From Candidatus Sabulitectum sp. (lineage in GTDB: Bacteria > Fermentibacterota > Fermentibacteria > Fermentibacterales > JCC-6): DNA of 32,105 bases. The stretch is from the NCBI GenBank assembly GCA_029938555.1, contig JAOZUR010000031.1:1-32105 (forward strand), written 5' to 3'. A model generated the notes under the pieces. It had not been told where the DNA came from. It did no database searches and saw only the letters and a program-made list of their open reading frames with translations. The position numbers were made by a program, and so were the translations under genes. Numbering within the stretch: the first letter of the stretch is position 1; the number at the start of each line of letters is the position of its first letter. This document shows positions 1 through 5,904 of this stretch, one piece after another.

Positions 1-99
1 GTGAGCACTGTGGGTTAAGTTGATATTTTGTGCAGGTTGTTCAGAATGTTCGCTTATCAAAAATCCTAAAATATCATTTTATACTAACCAGGAATCGTA

Positions 100-128
100 T
101 TGACATTGTGCGCACTAATTTGTATGTT
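100..128 (+). promoter_or_regulatory. Predicted promoter of first toxin-antitoxin operon
   Basis: TTGACA at 100-105, a 17-bp spacer and TATGTT at 123-128 form a good sigma70-type promoter. The spacer contains the perfect palindrome GTGCGCAC, a likely operator for autoregulation by the ribbon-helix-helix antitoxin. An ATG lies at 135, only 6 bp after the -10 box, so the transcript would be leaderless. The promoter overlaps the 5' end of the longest open frame, so that frame cannot all be coding. Confidence 0.6.
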
Positions 129-390
129 TTCTTCATGGAATTTAATTTTAATACTTTCGTTTGAGGAACGGGGCGTAACCTTTCAGAACGTCATTGAAGC
201 AATTTATAATAAAGGTGTTTTAGCTGACTTCCCTCATCCCAATTCCATGAAGTATCCTGATCAACGAATTTTGGTTGTTGAGATTAATCAGTACACTTAT
301 TGTGTGCCGTATGTAGAAGATAATGAAATAATTTTTTTAAAAACTATTTTTCCAAATAGAAAATTTAAATATTTGTTGGAGGATAAATGA
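124..390 (+). CDS. BrnT-like toxin, probably frameshifted at its 5' end
   Basis: This is a small basic protein of about 88 residues whose body (ERGVTFQNVIEAI, HPNSMKYPDQRILVVEINQY, VEDNEIIFLKTIFPNRK) resembles small RNase-like toxins of the BrnT/DUF4258 type; I cannot name the exact family. Its neighbour, a ribbon-helix-helix protein, overlaps it by 4 bp (ATGA), as in type II toxin-antitoxin pairs. The only in-frame ATG (124) falls inside the predicted -10 box. The ATG that fits the promoter (135) opens MEFNFNTF, which resembles the usual N-terminus, but runs into a stop at 162-164, while the conserved body continues in another frame from about 160. A small indel near 155-162 has therefore probably inactivated the toxin. 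Confidence 0.55.
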   Translation: MFSSWNLILILSFEERGVTFQNVIEAIYNKGVLADFPHPNSMKYPDQRILVVEINQYTYCVPYVEDNEIIFLKTIFPNRKFKYLLEDK

Positions 391-695
391 TGTCTGAATT
401 AGCAAAAAATAAACCCTTAAATCAAGAAGAGATAGATCTCGAAAAAGCTCTTGATAGCTTGGATGTTACTAAATTGGCGAAGCCTGATTTAAACACACAA
501 AAAAAATTAAAAGAAGCTGCTATGAATTTCGTTAAAAAAGAAACTAAAATGAATATACGTATTGATTCTTTTGAACTAAATGAGATTAAGAAACGTGCAG
601 CAATTGAAGGACTAAAGTATCAATCATTTGTAAAAAGTGTACTTCACAAATACATTACAGGGCAGCTTATTGAAAGAAAATCAGCTAACAATTAA
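387..695 (+). CDS. Ribbon-helix-helix antitoxin
   Basis: A 102-residue charged protein. Its C-terminal part (MNIRIDSFELNEIKKRAA, then YQSFVKSVLHKYITGQL) is a classic ribbon-helix-helix DNA-binding fold of the CopG/MetJ type: a beta strand followed by two helices. The N-terminal 50 residues are acidic/basic and probably contact the toxin. It should neutralise the upstream toxin and repress the shared promoter. The start is ATG at 387 or the adjacent ATG at 390; both overlap the toxin stop, implying translational coupling. Its last codons (GCT AAC) coincide with an attC-like R'' box at 683-689. Confidence 0.7.
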   Translation: MMSELAKNKPLNQEEIDLEKALDSLDVTKLAKPDLNTQKKLKEAAMNFVKKETKMNIRIDSFELNEIKKRAAIEGLKYQSFVKSVLHKYITGQLIERKSANN

Positions 696-708
696 ATAAG
701 CACAGCCC
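683..708 (+). other. Half attC-like site at the end of the first cassette
   Basis: AGCTAAC at 683-689, followed by AATT and AAATAAGC, matches the left half (R'' box, spacer, L'' box) of the clearer attC sites at 1022 and 2917. As at 2917, it is embedded in the last codons of the upstream gene. I see no matching right half (GTTRRRY) before 1021, so the site is either truncated by the repeat that begins at 727 or a chance match. Confidence 0.3.
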
Positions 709-726
709 TGTTGATTCAAAATACTA

Positions 727-955
727 AAGCAAAAAAATAAGAACATTTGCTGACAATTCTTAAAGCAGTATTGTTTAAAAATAATACATCTGCGAAAAAC
801 TGGAGACATAACTCCAGCGAAGGAAATTGAACGGGTCGATCCAAGAAAGATATAGTAATCCCGTAGAACAAGTTCATTTCAAATATATCCGGAAAATATA
901 GATTCCGATAGCTTTGTTGATTCATAAATAAAGAACGGAAAAATAAGAACTTGCT
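727..955. repeat. Dispersed non-coding repeat, copy 1
   Basis: About 229 bp closely resembling 4318-4543 in the same orientation; by eye about four bases in five agree, with scattered substitutions and small indels. Both ends carry nearly the same direct sequence (AAAAATAAGAAC followed by TTGCT), so the unit is bounded by short direct repeats. It contains a hairpin, CTGGAG-ACATAA-CTCCAG, and an imperfect one, TATCCGGAA...TTCCGATA. A minus-strand open frame over this copy (716-1030) is frameshifted in copy 2, so I treat the element as non-coding. It fills the gap between the first toxin-antitoxin operon and the attC at 1022. Confidence 0.8.
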
Positions 956-1021
956 CTTGTGATTAACAAAGGTAAATACTATTGTAACATGAGCAACGAT
1001 AGAAAGAAAAAAGAAACTAAG

Positions 1022-1104
1022 AGCTAACAAACAAATGAAGTGACATAGCGAACTATATCACCATTAAACGCCCTAACGCTATCTACTTATTTGAAATGTT
1101 AGGT
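1022..1104 (+). other. attC-like integron recombination site (a)
   Basis: This 83-bp imperfect palindrome has attC architecture. The left box is AGCTAAC (1022-1028) and the right box GTTAGGT (1098-1104), a perfect GTTRRRY. Inside, CAAATGAAGTGACATAGCG (1032-1050) pairs with CGCTATCTACTTATTTG (1077-1093) with one or two bulged bases, including an extra G after CAAAT, as expected for extrahelical bases. Unpaired spacers lie between R and L boxes, and a loop of about 26 nt closes the hairpin. The right half is nearly the same as that of the site at 2917-2998. Confidence 0.65.
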
Positions 1105-1215
1105 TTATAACTTACTTCGGGCTTTCCTATTCAAAATAATCCGGAAAAGTACTCTGATGATGCTTCACAGAAACTTATTGATTCAAACAACAATCAGGAA
1201 ATACAGAATTCGGCA

Positions 1216-1446
1216 TTATCCCTGATGAGCAACATACTCATCGAGTAAAGTTCGAATCATCTTCTGGTATTGTGAATGATGTAGTTTTGCCTCTTTCTTA
1301 AAAAAATCAACACTATGTTTGGTTAGTGAAATGGTGATTTTTACAGTTTCATCCTTGAGAGCCAGTTCCTCGGGAGTAGGAAGAAAATCCTTCACTACTC
1401 TGAGATCACCCATAGGTTCGTCAGTGTATTGTATTTTGCTTTTCAT
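1216..1446 (-). CDS. brnA: BrnA-type antitoxin
   Basis: A 76-residue antitoxin partner of the BrnT toxin directly upstream. The C-terminal half (VKITISLTKHSVDFFKKEAK, then YQKMIRTLLDEYV) is a ribbon-helix-helix fold; the N-terminal half, with the DEPMG and FLPTPEEL motifs, is the usual BrnA linker. I prefer the ATG at 1446, preceded by GGGGAAAAG, over a longer frame starting at 1482. The start lies inside the end of brnT, so the two are translationally coupled. BrnA is known to bind BrnT and to repress the brnTA promoter. The operon runs against the direction of the surrounding attC sites. Confidence 0.8.
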   Translation of the reverse strand: MKSKIQYTDEPMGDLRVVKDFLPTPEELALKDETVKITISLTKHSVDFFKKEAKLHHSQYQKMIRTLLDEYVAHQG

Positions 1447-1711
1447 AAATTCTTTTCCCCTTTCTCCAGTAACCTGCTCCAATAATCCTGATCTGTTTGT
1501 CTCGGTAGGTAAAGCGTACAGTCAGGATTCCTTCTGTAACTTGGCCAATGCAGTAAAAACGTTTTTCCTTCTGGCTATGTGAAACATCCTCCAGAACAAC
1601 CCTGTTAGAATCAAGGAATGCCAGCTGAGCTAACGAGAAGGATACTCCGTGCTTATTCTCATTAATTTTCTCTTTATTTTCATCCCACTGAAAATCTGTT
1701 CTTTTCCTCAT
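1421..1711 (-). CDS. brnT: BrnT family toxin
   Basis: A 96-residue protein with BrnT hallmarks: an N-terminal FQWDENKEKINENKHGVSF segment, a central RFYCIGQ strand and a C-terminal VRFTYRDKQIRIIGAGYWR core. BrnT toxins are ribonucleases of RelE-like fold that inhibit translation; toxicity is inferred from the family. It appears full length and intact. It is first in a two-gene operon with brnA, overlapping it by 26 bp. The ATG at 1711 lies 6 bp after the -10 box of its promoter and has no Shine-Dalgarno sequence, suggesting leaderless translation. Confidence 0.82.
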   Translation of the reverse strand: MRKRTDFQWDENKEKINENKHGVSFSLAQLAFLDSNRVVLEDVSHSQKEKRFYCIGQVTEGILTVRFTYRDKQIRIIGAGYWRKGKRIYEKQNTIH

Positions 1712-1717
1712 GTTGCG

Positions 1718-1746
1718 AGTATGCTATAAATATGGCTATATGTCAA
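1718..1746 (-). promoter_or_regulatory. Predicted promoter of brnTA (1421-1711)
   Basis: Read on the minus strand: TTGACA (1746-1741), 17 bp, CATACT (1723-1718), then 6 bp to the brnT ATG at 1711. The spacer carries repeated GCTATA motifs that may be BrnA contacts. The spacing to the ATG equals that in the other toxin-antitoxin operons of this window. Confidence 0.6.
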
Positions 1747-1947
1747 TATTAAAGCATGGCTCATCTAAATGATTTCATTATGCTTTCTCAATTCCCCAGA
1801 CAAATACAAGCAATAATCAAATCGGTGTACTAGGTTGATTCATAAAAAAGAAAATTTCTAAACAATACCTACAGCAAGTCCTTGTGCTTGATGAAATGGC
1901 ATATTATCATCCTCTTGTATACCTGAATATAAAAGAAGAAAACAATA
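1747..1947. other. Intergenic stretch before attC site b
   Basis: About 200 bp with no convincing gene. On the minus strand near 1868-1935 there is a short open stretch reading DDNMPFHQAQGLAVGIV before a stop, possibly the last codons of a lost gene. I see no promoter or terminator. Confidence 0.3.
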
Positions 1948-2033
1948 ACCTAACAATAGCGTGAACTTGTCACAGTCCCTGAGATTAGAGTGAACTAAAG
2001 TTACAACTGTGTAAGTTACGCCAAGTGTTAGCT
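1948..2033 (+). other. attC-like integron recombination site (b)
   Basis: This 86-bp imperfect palindrome has ACCTAAC (1948-1954, a perfect RYYYAAC) on the left and GTTAGCT (2027-2033, one mismatch to GTTRRRY) on the right. GCGTGAACTTGTCACAGT (1959-1976) pairs with ACTGTGTAAGTTACGC (2006-2021), with a bulged G after GCGT and another two-base irregularity. The unpaired spacers and a loop of about 29 nt fit attC structure. Its stem differs in sequence from sites a and c, which is normal, since attC sites are conserved in shape more than in sequence. Confidence 0.6.
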
Positions 2034-2116
2034 TGTGAAAGAGTCAACGCTCTTCTAGCAAAAATTCCTATATTAACTCAAATGGAGTTAGCGCTATTAC
2101 TATCACTTATAAGATA

Positions 2117-2325
2117 ATGGTAACATTCGTAATTGTGTTTCTTTTCATGGGCTGCAAAACAGATTGAAGTGCAACCAACAATAACGTACTGCAGGAGTAT
2201 TGGTTGGAGCGAAAGTTGGTATAGTAGCTGGTGGTTCTATTGGGGGTTTCAATGGAGTAATTCCTGGAGCAGTAATAGGAGGCATTATAGGAGGATTGGC
2301 TGGTGAGGTGCTCCAAGCAGATTAG
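2117..2325 (+). pseudogene. Decayed glycine-zipper lipoprotein
   Basis: ATG at 2117 opens a lipoprotein-like signal (VIVFLFMGCKTD, with a lipobox-type FMGC) that ends at a TGA at 2165-2167. Downstream, in a shifted frame from about 2197 to 2325, the sequence encodes a glycine-zipper run (VGAKVGIVAGGSIGG, then GAVIGGIIGGLAGEVL). Small lipoproteins of this build are common, so one nonsense change plus one frameshift have broken an ancestral gene of about 68 codons. It lies just after attC site b, where a cassette gene is expected. The function of such proteins is mostly unknown (envelope association is likely). Confidence 0.6.
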
Positions 2326-2327
2326 TA

Positions 2328-2360
2328 TTGACATTCCATAAGTGATACAATAGTATCACT
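2328..2360 (+). promoter_or_regulatory. Promoter and operator of phd-parE operon
   Basis: TTGACA (2328-2333), 17 bp, TAGTAT (2351-2356), then 7 bp to the ATG at 2364. A perfect inverted repeat, AGTGATAC-AATA-GTATCACT (2341-2360), covers the -10 box and presumably binds the Phd/YefM antitoxin for autorepression. The short distance to the ATG predicts a leaderless or nearly leaderless mRNA. Confidence 0.75.
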
Positions 2361-2363
2361 ATT

Positions 2364-2621
2364 ATGAAAACAGAAATTGTAACTAAACTAAAAAGAGAAG
2401 CAACAAAAATCCTTGCGGATTTACATGAAACTAAGGAGCCAGTCCTGATAACGGAACATGGGAAGCCATCAGCTTATTTGATAGACGCTGGTGACTATGA
2501 AATGTTGCAAGCTCGGGTACAAATCCTTGAGGGTATTGCACGTGGCGAGAGAGCTGTTTTAGAAAATAACATTCTTTCAAATATTGAAGCTAAAGAAGCT
2601 ATGAACAAATGGCTCAGCTAA
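2364..2621 (+). CDS. Phd/YefM family antitoxin
   Basis: An 85-residue antitoxin. The N-terminal half has the Phd/YefM DNA-binding fold: REATKILADLHETKEPVLIT, then EHGKPSAYLIDAGDYEML, the usual 'hGkp.avl...dye.l' signature. The C-terminal half is an acidic helix that wraps the toxin (ILEGIARGERAVLENN). It should neutralise the ParE-like toxin that follows, overlapping by 13 bp, and repress its own promoter through the palindrome at 2341-2360. The gene appears intact. Confidence 0.88.
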   Translation: MKTEIVTKLKREATKILADLHETKEPVLITEHGKPSAYLIDAGDYEMLQARVQILEGIARGERAVLENNILSNIEAKEAMNKWLS

Positions 2622-2938
2622 TTTGGACAATACCTGCACTTCATGATTTAAATGAAATTGCTGAATATATTTCTCTGGAAAATATTGATGCAGCAAAAAA
2701 ACTGATAAGCCGTGTTTTTTTATCGGTAGAGATTCTTGAAGATTTTCCAAGCTCTGGTAGATTTCCTCCTGAACTAACAGGAACACAATATCGAGAAATT
2801 GTATGCGACCCTTGTCGTATTTTCTATAAAATGGGAAAGAATCAAATATTCATTTTATATGTTATGCGAGCAGAGAGAGAACTTCGAAGATATTTACTCG
2901 AAGAGCGAAAAATAAAAGCTAACCATCAAATGCAATAG
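2609..2938 (+). CDS. RelE/ParE family toxin
   Basis: A 109-residue protein with the RelE/ParE fold: WTIPALHDLNEIAEYIS at the N-terminus, a helical hairpin (AAKKLISRVFLSVEILEDFP), the SGRFPPEL turn and the C-terminal YREIVCDPCRIFYKM strand pair. ParE-type toxins poison gyrase and RelE-type toxins cleave mRNA; the sequence alone does not decide, but the LHDLNEIAEYI start and lack of obvious RelE catalytic residues favour ParE. It is cotranscribed with the Phd/YefM antitoxin. Its last codons (GCT AAC ... TAG) form the left arm of attC site c, as in integron cassettes whose gene ends within the recombination site. Confidence 0.85.
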   Translation: MAQLIWTIPALHDLNEIAEYISLENIDAAKKLISRVFLSVEILEDFPSSGRFPPELTGTQYREIVCDPCRIFYKMGKNQIFILYVMRAERELRRYLLEERKIKANHQMQ

Positions 2939-2998
2939 AACAGCGGCTACATTACTAATAAACAGACTTACACTATCTACTTATTTGAGGCGTTGGAC
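2917..2998 (+). other. attC-like integron recombination site (c)
   Basis: This 82-bp imperfect palindrome has a left box AGCTAAC (2917-2923) and right box GTTGGAC (2992-2998, a perfect GTTRRRY). CAAATGCAATAG (2927-2938) pairs with CTATCTACTTATTTG (2973-2987) around bulged bases. The right arm CTATCTACTTATTTGA is identical to that of site a. The next gene starts 8 bp after the right box, the typical spacing of a cassette gene. Confidence 0.62.
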
Positions 2999-3006
2999 AG
3001 GATGAA

Positions 3007-3576
3007 ATGGCAAATCGAATTCACATATTTGGAGCATCTGGTTCAGGAACCACCACCTTGGGAAAGTCGGTTGCTGACGAGATGGGATTCCGTCACTTTG
3101 ATACCGATGATTTCTTCTGGATTCAGACAGATCCTCCCTTCCAAACTGTCTGTGAACGAACGGAAAGACAAGAGCTGCTACAGCAAGCTCTTGAGAAGAC
3201 AGATTCTTGGGTGCTTTCCGGCTCGCTATGTGGATGGGGTGATTTTGCCATACCGATGTTCGACCTAGCCGTGTTTCTCTGGATTCCGTCGAATATTCGG
3301 ATGCAGAGACTGCAAGAGCGAGAGGTTGATCGTTTTGGTCCGGAAATAGAGACCCCCAGTGATCCCAGATACAAGACACACAAGGGCTTTCTTGAATGGG
3401 CTGCAGCATATGACACCGGTGATTCTGATATGCGCAGCAAAGCTATGCATGAAAAATGGATATCTGAATTGAAAACTCCTCTGATTCGTATAGAGAAAAC
3501 AGACTCCATTGAGAATGGTACGAATGTCATTATTCAAAGGATCATATCAATAGACGCGGACAGGCCGCACTGTTGA
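3007..3576 (+). CDS. Adenylate kinase-like P-loop NTPase
   Basis: A 189-residue P-loop protein starting just after attC site c. The loop at residues 9-17 is GASGSGTTT, with Thr where a canonical Walker A has Lys; this variant is usual in this family of AAA/adenylate-kinase-like proteins. Other family marks are FDTDDFFW (32-39), WVLSGSLCGWGD, FDLAVFLWIP (Walker B-like), RMQRLQEREVDRFG (an arginine-rich lid) and FLEWAAAYDTGD. It probably phosphorylates a small molecule or nucleotide; the substrate is unknown. No partner gene is nearby, and genes of this kind are plausible integron cassettes. The start could also be ATG 3001. Confidence 0.75.
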   Translation: MANRIHIFGASGSGTTTLGKSVADEMGFRHFDTDDFFWIQTDPPFQTVCERTERQELLQQALEKTDSWVLSGSLCGWGDFAIPMFDLAVFLWIPSNIRMQRLQEREVDRFGPEIETPSDPRYKTHKGFLEWAAAYDTGDSDMRSKAMHEKWISELKTPLIRIEKTDSIENGTNVIIQRIISIDADRPHC

Positions 3577-3589
3577 TGCTTGTATATTC

Positions 3590-3710
3590 GCTAGACAATT
3601 TACTTAGTTGATTTATTAAGAAAAAATTACCAGAAAAAAGCAATTTCACAAAACACTATTTTTCATAATCAATACTTCCCTCTTCTGAGAAGCATTAGTA
3701 AATGTTAGTC
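3590..3710 (+). other. Degenerate attC-like site (d), weak
   Basis: GCTAGAC (3590-3596) and GTTAGTC (3704-3710) resemble R boxes with mismatches. ATTTACT (3598-3604) pairs perfectly with AGTAAAT (3697-3703), but the rest of the stem is poor and the left spacer is only 1 nt. The right box overlaps the stop codon of the minus-strand antitoxin gene that follows. It falls where a site is expected after the kinase gene, but may be chance. Confidence 0.25.
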
Positions 3711-3926
3711 TGTTGCCCAGTCCATTTTCAATTTGCGATTGCTATTTACACAATCAAGAAGATACAAGTTAATAAGAGTCTGATATGGGATATCAGAATC
3801 CTCTGATAATGCCTTGAAGTATTCAATTATCTCCGGTTGTAATCGGAGAGTAATCTGTTTTTTTAAACGCTTCGCGTATGGGTTACTTCTTGACTTCATT
3901 TTAGAGAGGTCATATTCATCTTTCAT
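3705..3926 (-). CDS. brnA: BrnA-type antitoxin
   Basis: A 73-residue antitoxin with a basic N-terminus (SKMKSRSNPYAKRLKKQ) and a ribbon-helix-helix core (ITLRLQPEIIEYFKALSED, then IPYQTLINLYLLDCV), typical of BrnA partners of BrnT. I choose ATG 3926 because GGAGGTG lies 7-8 bp upstream; frames from GTG 3935 or TTG 3941 would remove that ribosome-binding site. It follows the frameshifted brnT and appears intact, so the antitoxin outlives its toxin. Confidence 0.8.
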   Translation of the reverse strand: MKDEYDLSKMKSRSNPYAKRLKKQITLRLQPEIIEYFKALSEDSDIPYQTLINLYLLDCVNSNRKLKMDWATD

Positions 3927-3971
3927 TCTCTTCACCTCCAATAGTATTTGGATTCTTTGTTAGTTGCTTTT

Positions 3972-4202
3972 CTAGTAGAGATTATTCTCTCTTATACAGT
4001 GGCATACAAGAAGTAATCGAAGTTTGCCACTCAACCCTAGCATTAGAAACCTATTCTCTGATTCAGAATGCTCTTCATCATAAAACTCAATTGCCCGTTT
4101 ATCATAAAAAGCACTTTCGGCTTCTTCAAAAGAAACTCCATCATGTTTCTCAATATTGCTCAGGGCTTTATTGTCGTCCCATTCAAACCTTAGAGTTTTC
4201 AT
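3972..4202 (-). CDS. brnT: BrnT family toxin, frameshifted at the C-terminus
   Basis: The 76-residue open frame starts as a standard BrnT (RFEWDDNKALSNIEKHDGVSF, FYDEEHSESENRFLMLG, LLLVCHCIRE) but then stops early. In another frame the sequence continues immediately as IISTRKATNKESKYYWR, the normal BrnT ending, with its stop at 3932-3934 overlapping the antitoxin start. A deletion around 3985-3990, including a few residues between RE and IIS, therefore shifted the frame. The lost segment contains the conserved basic RK motif, so the toxin is probably inactive. The ATG at 4202 lies 6 bp after its -10 box. Confidence 0.75.
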   Translation of the reverse strand: MKTLRFEWDDNKALSNIEKHDGVSFEEAESAFYDKRAIEFYDEEHSESENRFLMLGLSGKLRLLLVCHCIRENNLY

Positions 4203-4208
4203 GTTCTT

Positions 4209-4237
4209 AATGTAACTACATTGTAATGCGCCGTCAA
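4209..4237 (-). promoter_or_regulatory. Promoter and operator of brnTA (3705-4202)
   Basis: On the minus strand: TTGACG (4237-4232), 17 bp, TACATT (4214-4209), then 6 bp to the brnT ATG. The palindrome AATGTA-AC-TACATT (4209-4222 on the plus strand) covers the -10 box and is a likely BrnA operator. The leaderless geometry is the same as for the other toxin-antitoxin operons here. Confidence 0.65.
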
Positions 4238-4317
4238 CTTTCCTTTCATCTAAAGCATATTAGTAATACAAATACTCAATAACACTACGTAACAATTTCG
4301 ATCTTTTGAAAATAATT

Positions 4318-4543
4318 AAGCCAAAAAATAAGAAAAATTGCTGACAATTCTTAGAGCAGTATTGTAAAATTAAATTCTTCTGCGAAAAACTGGAAACATA
4401 ACTCCAGCGAAAGAAATTAAACGGGTTGGTTCCAAGAAAAATATAGTAATCCAGTAAAACAAGTTCATTTTAAACATATCCGGAAAATATAGATACCGAT
4501 GGCCTTTTTGATTTAGAGATAAAAGAATAAATAAGAATCTGCT
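4318..4543. repeat. Dispersed non-coding repeat, copy 2
   Basis: About 226 bp matching 727-955 in the same orientation. The hairpin arm is partly decayed (CTGGAA against CTCCAG) and there are single-base indels relative to copy 1, one of which breaks the minus-strand frame seen there. Like copy 1, it lies next to a toxin-antitoxin operon and starts and ends with an AATAAGAA...TGCT direct repeat. Confidence 0.8.
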
Positions 4544-4761
4544 ATTTTACAATGGAATTAGAGGAAAGATTGACGAATCAGTAATATCAACGATACTTGA
4601 AATGAAGTGAGTGATATACTTTTGAGAACGATCTGTAATGGAATACTGAGATATCCTTGGAGAGAAGATTTATTCTGCAAAACCCCTGGTTTTAGGATTG
4701 AGCAAAGAAAACATGTAATTTGTAAAAAATTAGAAGAAAAAATACGGCCTGTTCAGTAAAC
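4544..4761. other. Intergenic stretch upstream of the restriction remnant
   Basis: About 220 bp without a supportable gene. It holds a small hairpin, AAAACC-CCT-GGTTTT (4679-4693). A fragment near 4600 (AAATGAAGTGAGTGATATA) resembles the left arm of attC site a, but I find no right arm. Confidence 0.3.
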
Positions 4762-5904
4762 TTATTCATGTAGCTTCATCGACAGTTTCTCAGCATCAGA
4801 AATGCATAGTTCGCCTGAGAGAAGTTTGGGGATGAGAATATCTCTAATATCAATCAACCTTACTATCTTTTCTGATTTTGAGTGAATTGATGTCCAAATT
4901 TGATTAACATGATTACTAAAAACCTCGAATAGCTTCTCATTTAACTTGAATGATGGTACACATTCAACAACAGACTTTGAGATATTCTGTTGAGTAGCTC
5001 CTTTAGCTCCAGAATCGGCAAGCTCTCTTGTTTTAAACCAGTTGATGTCAGCACCTTCCCAATGGACAGTTTCCATAATCTTCGGATTAGAATCATTCTG
5101 GATTTTATCGTACAATTCCCTCAATACATCAATTTGCCACCCGGCGGGAATCCACCCCATCTTCTCGGTGAGAACAAAACTACTGGGAAACTGCTTTCGA
5201 ATTACTTCAGGCAAGGGTTTGTGTTTTTCACCCAGAGACTTGCGCGTCTTCGCCCTGGCTTGAAAGGGTTCAGGAATTGGATTGCCAATTGCAAGTGCAT
5301 TATCAATCACCGGATCAAAATCAACAAACCAGCTTTTGAACAGTGTTTGTTCTATTAACTCCAGTGTGCCATTCTTCTGACGGTTGAATTCTATTCTGTC
5401 ATCAAAAGCCTTTAAAACCCTCACAATCTTTTTCTGTTCTGAAACAGAAGGAAAAAATATTCTAAGATGGTTAATCATTTCATTATTTAAACATGGTCTT
5501 GGCGACATTGTTGAAAAAGCAAGTATAGAATCACGAAATGTGCTGCTTCGTAAATAGTATCCAACATACTCAGGAACTAGCTCACAGCACTTCTTAGGCC
5601 TTAAACATTTAGTGAATCCATTAAATGTTGCTAGTGGATAATTTTTCAAAGCAACAGAACTTATTCCAAGCTTATGGAAGGTGTTACTGGTTCTTGTAAG
5701 AAAAACATCTCCCCTATTAATAGAATACCTTCGCTGCTCTACCTCAGTTGATTGAACCATTTGGGAAAAGTTTTCAGGAAGAAAATAGTTATTTAGAATA
5801 TCCTTCAATGCTAAAAATGGATACCCTACCCCAAGAGATTGAGCTGATTTTCTTAAGCCCGAATTGACGACGTATAATTGCGTTAATAAAGCTCCCTTCC
5901 AATC
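4762..5904 (-). pseudogene. hsdS: Type I restriction specificity subunit HsdS, degenerate
   Basis: HsdS selects the DNA sequence recognised by a type I restriction-modification complex. The frame encodes the end of target domain 1 (from DWKGALLTQLYVVNSG through NNEMINHLRIFFPS), the first conserved helix (SEQKKIVRVLKAFDDRIEFN), the linker FKSWFVDFDPV, a second target domain and the final helix (RDILIPKLLSGEL). Two defects are visible. The N-terminus reads in frame back to 5904 with no usable start codon; the TTG at 5808 lies mid-domain. In the second target domain GADINWFKTRELADS jumps straight to GAKGATQQNISKSV, so the centre of that domain, normally several dozen residues, appears deleted. 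No hsdM or hsdR is in the window. Confidence 0.75.

Noticed and set aside
716-1030. A 104-codon minus-strand open frame
   Set aside because: It lies over the 229-bp repeat; the second copy at 4318 has a shifted frame and stops, and there is no ribosome-binding site.
1319-1582. An 87-codon plus-strand frame
   Set aside because: It is the antisense shadow of the convincing brnT/brnA genes.
2107-2334. A 75-codon minus-strand frame
   Set aside because: It is antisense to the glycine-zipper remnant, whose plus-strand coding features are clear.
2981-3537. Several overlapping frames on both strands over the kinase gene
   Set aside because: They are shadows of the P-loop kinase at 3007-3576, the only one with family motifs.
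3590-3710. A fourth full-strength attC site
   Set aside because: Only a 7-bp stem is convincing and both R boxes have mismatches, so it is listed only as a weak candidate.
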